Shown: positions 14,907 through 15,811 of the stretch, in pieces | Position numbering within the stretch: position 1 is the stretch's first letter | How the letters are laid out: the number at the start of each line of letters is the position of its first letter | Origin: Anaeromyxobacter dehalogenans | GTDB lineage: Bacteria > Myxococcota_A > UBA9042 > DTJE01 | Direction of reading: 5' to 3' | DNA: 15,811 nucleotides | Assembly: GCA_020722625.1 (NCBI GenBank) | Contig: DYKK01000039.1 | Span: 1-15,811 of the forward strand | The notes under the pieces: generated by a model | What the model saw: the letters and a program-made list of their open reading frames with translations, nothing else | What the model was told of the DNA's origin: nothing | Databases searched by the model: none | Translations under genes and position numbers: made by a program

Positions 14907-15674
14907 ATGGACGCATCGCAGCAGAAAATCGAGGCAGCCGTCACGGCCCTGAACAAGGAACTGGATTCGCTCAAGAAGGCCCGCCTGGTCACGCTCGTGG
15001 CCGGGGCGGTGCTGTTCCTCGTCGTGTTCTTCGTGTTCATGAGTGCGACCCGCAAGGTCCAGAAGAGTTTCGGGCCGGAGTCGCTCGCGGACCTCGCGGC
15101 CTACACCTTGCGCCAGACGGTCAAGGAAGGCCGTCCGGTCGCCGAGAAGGCCTTCAAGGAGCACATCCCCGTGTTCCTGAAGAACCTTCGCGTGCAGCTG
15201 GTGAACGACCTGATCCCCTTGCTGCGCAGGGAGATCCAGCGGGAACTGGTCCGGGTGGTGGACGGGGCGTTCCTGAACTCGTCACGGGCCTTCTCCCAGG
15301 CGGTACGCGCCGCGGTCGAGCGGGTGAAGCCCGTGGCCGACCAGCAGGGAACGCCGCCCCCGGACGCGCTTGCGGCCCTGATCATGCAGGAGTTCGAGCG
15401 CGAGACGGAGAAGCGGTACACGGACACGCCGGCCGAGACGCTCGGGGCCCAGTTCGACCAGTCGCGGGCGATGCTGAACGGCCTGAACCGGAAACTGCTG
15501 CTGCTCGCGGGCAAGAAGAAGCCGTCGAGCCGCGAGGAGGCCCTGGAACTCAAGTTCATCCGGGCCTGGGTGGGGTTGCTGAGCCAGGGTGAGGGCATCG
15601 AGAACGGGAAGCCCGCCGTGACGTCCCCGGAGGGAAGTGGTGCCTCGGCCCCCGTTCCCCCACCGACCCCATGA
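14907..15674 (+). CDS. Second single-pass membrane protein with helical domain, likely diverged paralogue of the upstream gene
   Basis: Encodes 255 residues, family not recognised. It has a short N-terminal coiled-coil-like segment (5-24), a membrane helix (about 27-46), and then mostly amphipathic helix (50-230) with repeated hydrophobic-charged spacing such as FLKNLRVQLVNDLIPLLRR (90-108), and a Pro/Ser/Gly-rich tail from about 233. Layout, size, membrane position and operon adjacency match the preceding gene, and both have a helical block of the type xxPxxxxxLxxxL...L after the anchor. Direct identity is low by eye, so paralogy is an inference. The ATG at 14907 follows a G-rich ribosome site (GGGGGGTGG, 14895-14903). 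No catalytic motif is visible. The two products may form a hetero-oligomer in the envelope. Confidence 0.8.
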   Translation: MDASQQKIEAAVTALNKELDSLKKARLVTLVAGAVLFLVVFFVFMSATRKVQKSFGPESLADLAAYTLRQTVKEGRPVAEKAFKEHIPVFLKNLRVQLVNDLIPLLRREIQRELVRVVDGAFLNSSRAFSQAVRAAVERVKPVADQQGTPPPDALAALIMQEFERETEKRYTDTPAETLGAQFDQSRAMLNGLNRKLLLLAGKKKPSSREEALELKFIRAWVGLLSQGEGIENGKPAVTSPEGSGASAPVPPPTP

Positions 15675-15811
15675 CGGGACGGCAAGCCCAAATTCGCCGT
15701 CAATTTCCGCAAGTCTTTGAATAGGCATGAAATCTGCTTCGTCTCATTTCACCACCCTGGGGCCGCGAATTCCCAATTCGCGGCTCGTCGCCTGCCGGCC
15801 AACCCCCGACA
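15675..15811. other. Non-coding right end with two inverted repeats
   Basis: GACGGC (15678-15683) and GCCGTC (15696-15701) form a 6-bp stem directly after the last stop codon. GCCGCGAATT (15762-15771) and AATTCGCGGC (15775-15784) form a perfect 10-bp stem with a CCC loop. Neither has a following T-run, so they are only candidate 3'-end structures for the rightward operon. Between them (15705-15755) the DNA is more A+T-rich. No open frame there looks like a gene. Confidence 0.6.

Overview
The window is very G+C-rich DNA (by eye clearly above 60%, with G or C at most third codon positions) carrying eleven protein-coding genes and no visible rRNA, tRNA, CRISPR array, insertion sequence or phage gene. 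The gene set points to a myxobacterium-like (Myxococcota or neighbouring) Gram-negative bacterium: a eukaryote-type Ser/Thr kinase with a PEGA domain, a TPR-PEGA protein, a giant Cys/Asp-rich lipoprotein with MopE-type metal-binding motifs and thrombospondin type 3 repeats, a MYXO-CTERM-like segment, and an outer-membrane barrel of the kind common in that group. This placement is an inference. The AATCCGC heptamer array between the two operons is something I associate from memory with planctomycete metagenome assemblies, so the phylum stays open.

Minus-strand block (10300 down to 217): five tightly packed genes read as one operon from a good sigma-70-like promoter at 10326-10355. In order they encode a zinc-ribbon/kinase/transmembrane/PEGA/Cys-rich receptor kinase, a TPR plus two-PEGA envelope protein, a probable beta-propeller lipoprotein, a 1736-residue surface protein and a 246-residue outer-membrane barrel. 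Every product is envelope-directed, so I read this as a kinase-linked cell-surface system. The 1736-residue protein is the most unusual: its N-terminal metzincin-like domain has lost the catalytic glutamate (HVLGH instead of HExGH). It also continues in frame through a MYXO-CTERM-like segment into a second signal peptide and a complete barrel, as if two exported proteins were translated as one.

Intergenic region 10301-10810: divergent short-leader promoters, degenerate GC-rich repeats, five tandem AATCCGC-type heptamers and a perfect 14-bp hairpin.

Plus-strand metabolic block (10811-14020): an 84-residue protein of unknown function, the two halves of a split transketolase, and a Form IV RuBisCO-like protein, with overlapping or near-overlapping junctions. 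The RuBisCO-like protein keeps the carbamylated-lysine position but lacks several residues needed for CO2 fixation. The cassette therefore looks like a sugar-phosphate catabolic or salvage route rather than the Calvin cycle. RuBisCO-like proteins and split transketolases both occur in D-apiose catabolism, and RuBisCO-like proteins also act in methylthioribose salvage, but the substrate cannot be read from sequence.

Plus-strand tail (14151-15674): two consecutive genes for single-pass membrane proteins with long helical exported domains, probably diverged paralogues of unknown function. The window ends in hairpin-containing non-coding DNA. The left end (1-213) is a roughly 105-bp tandem repeat that runs off the edge.
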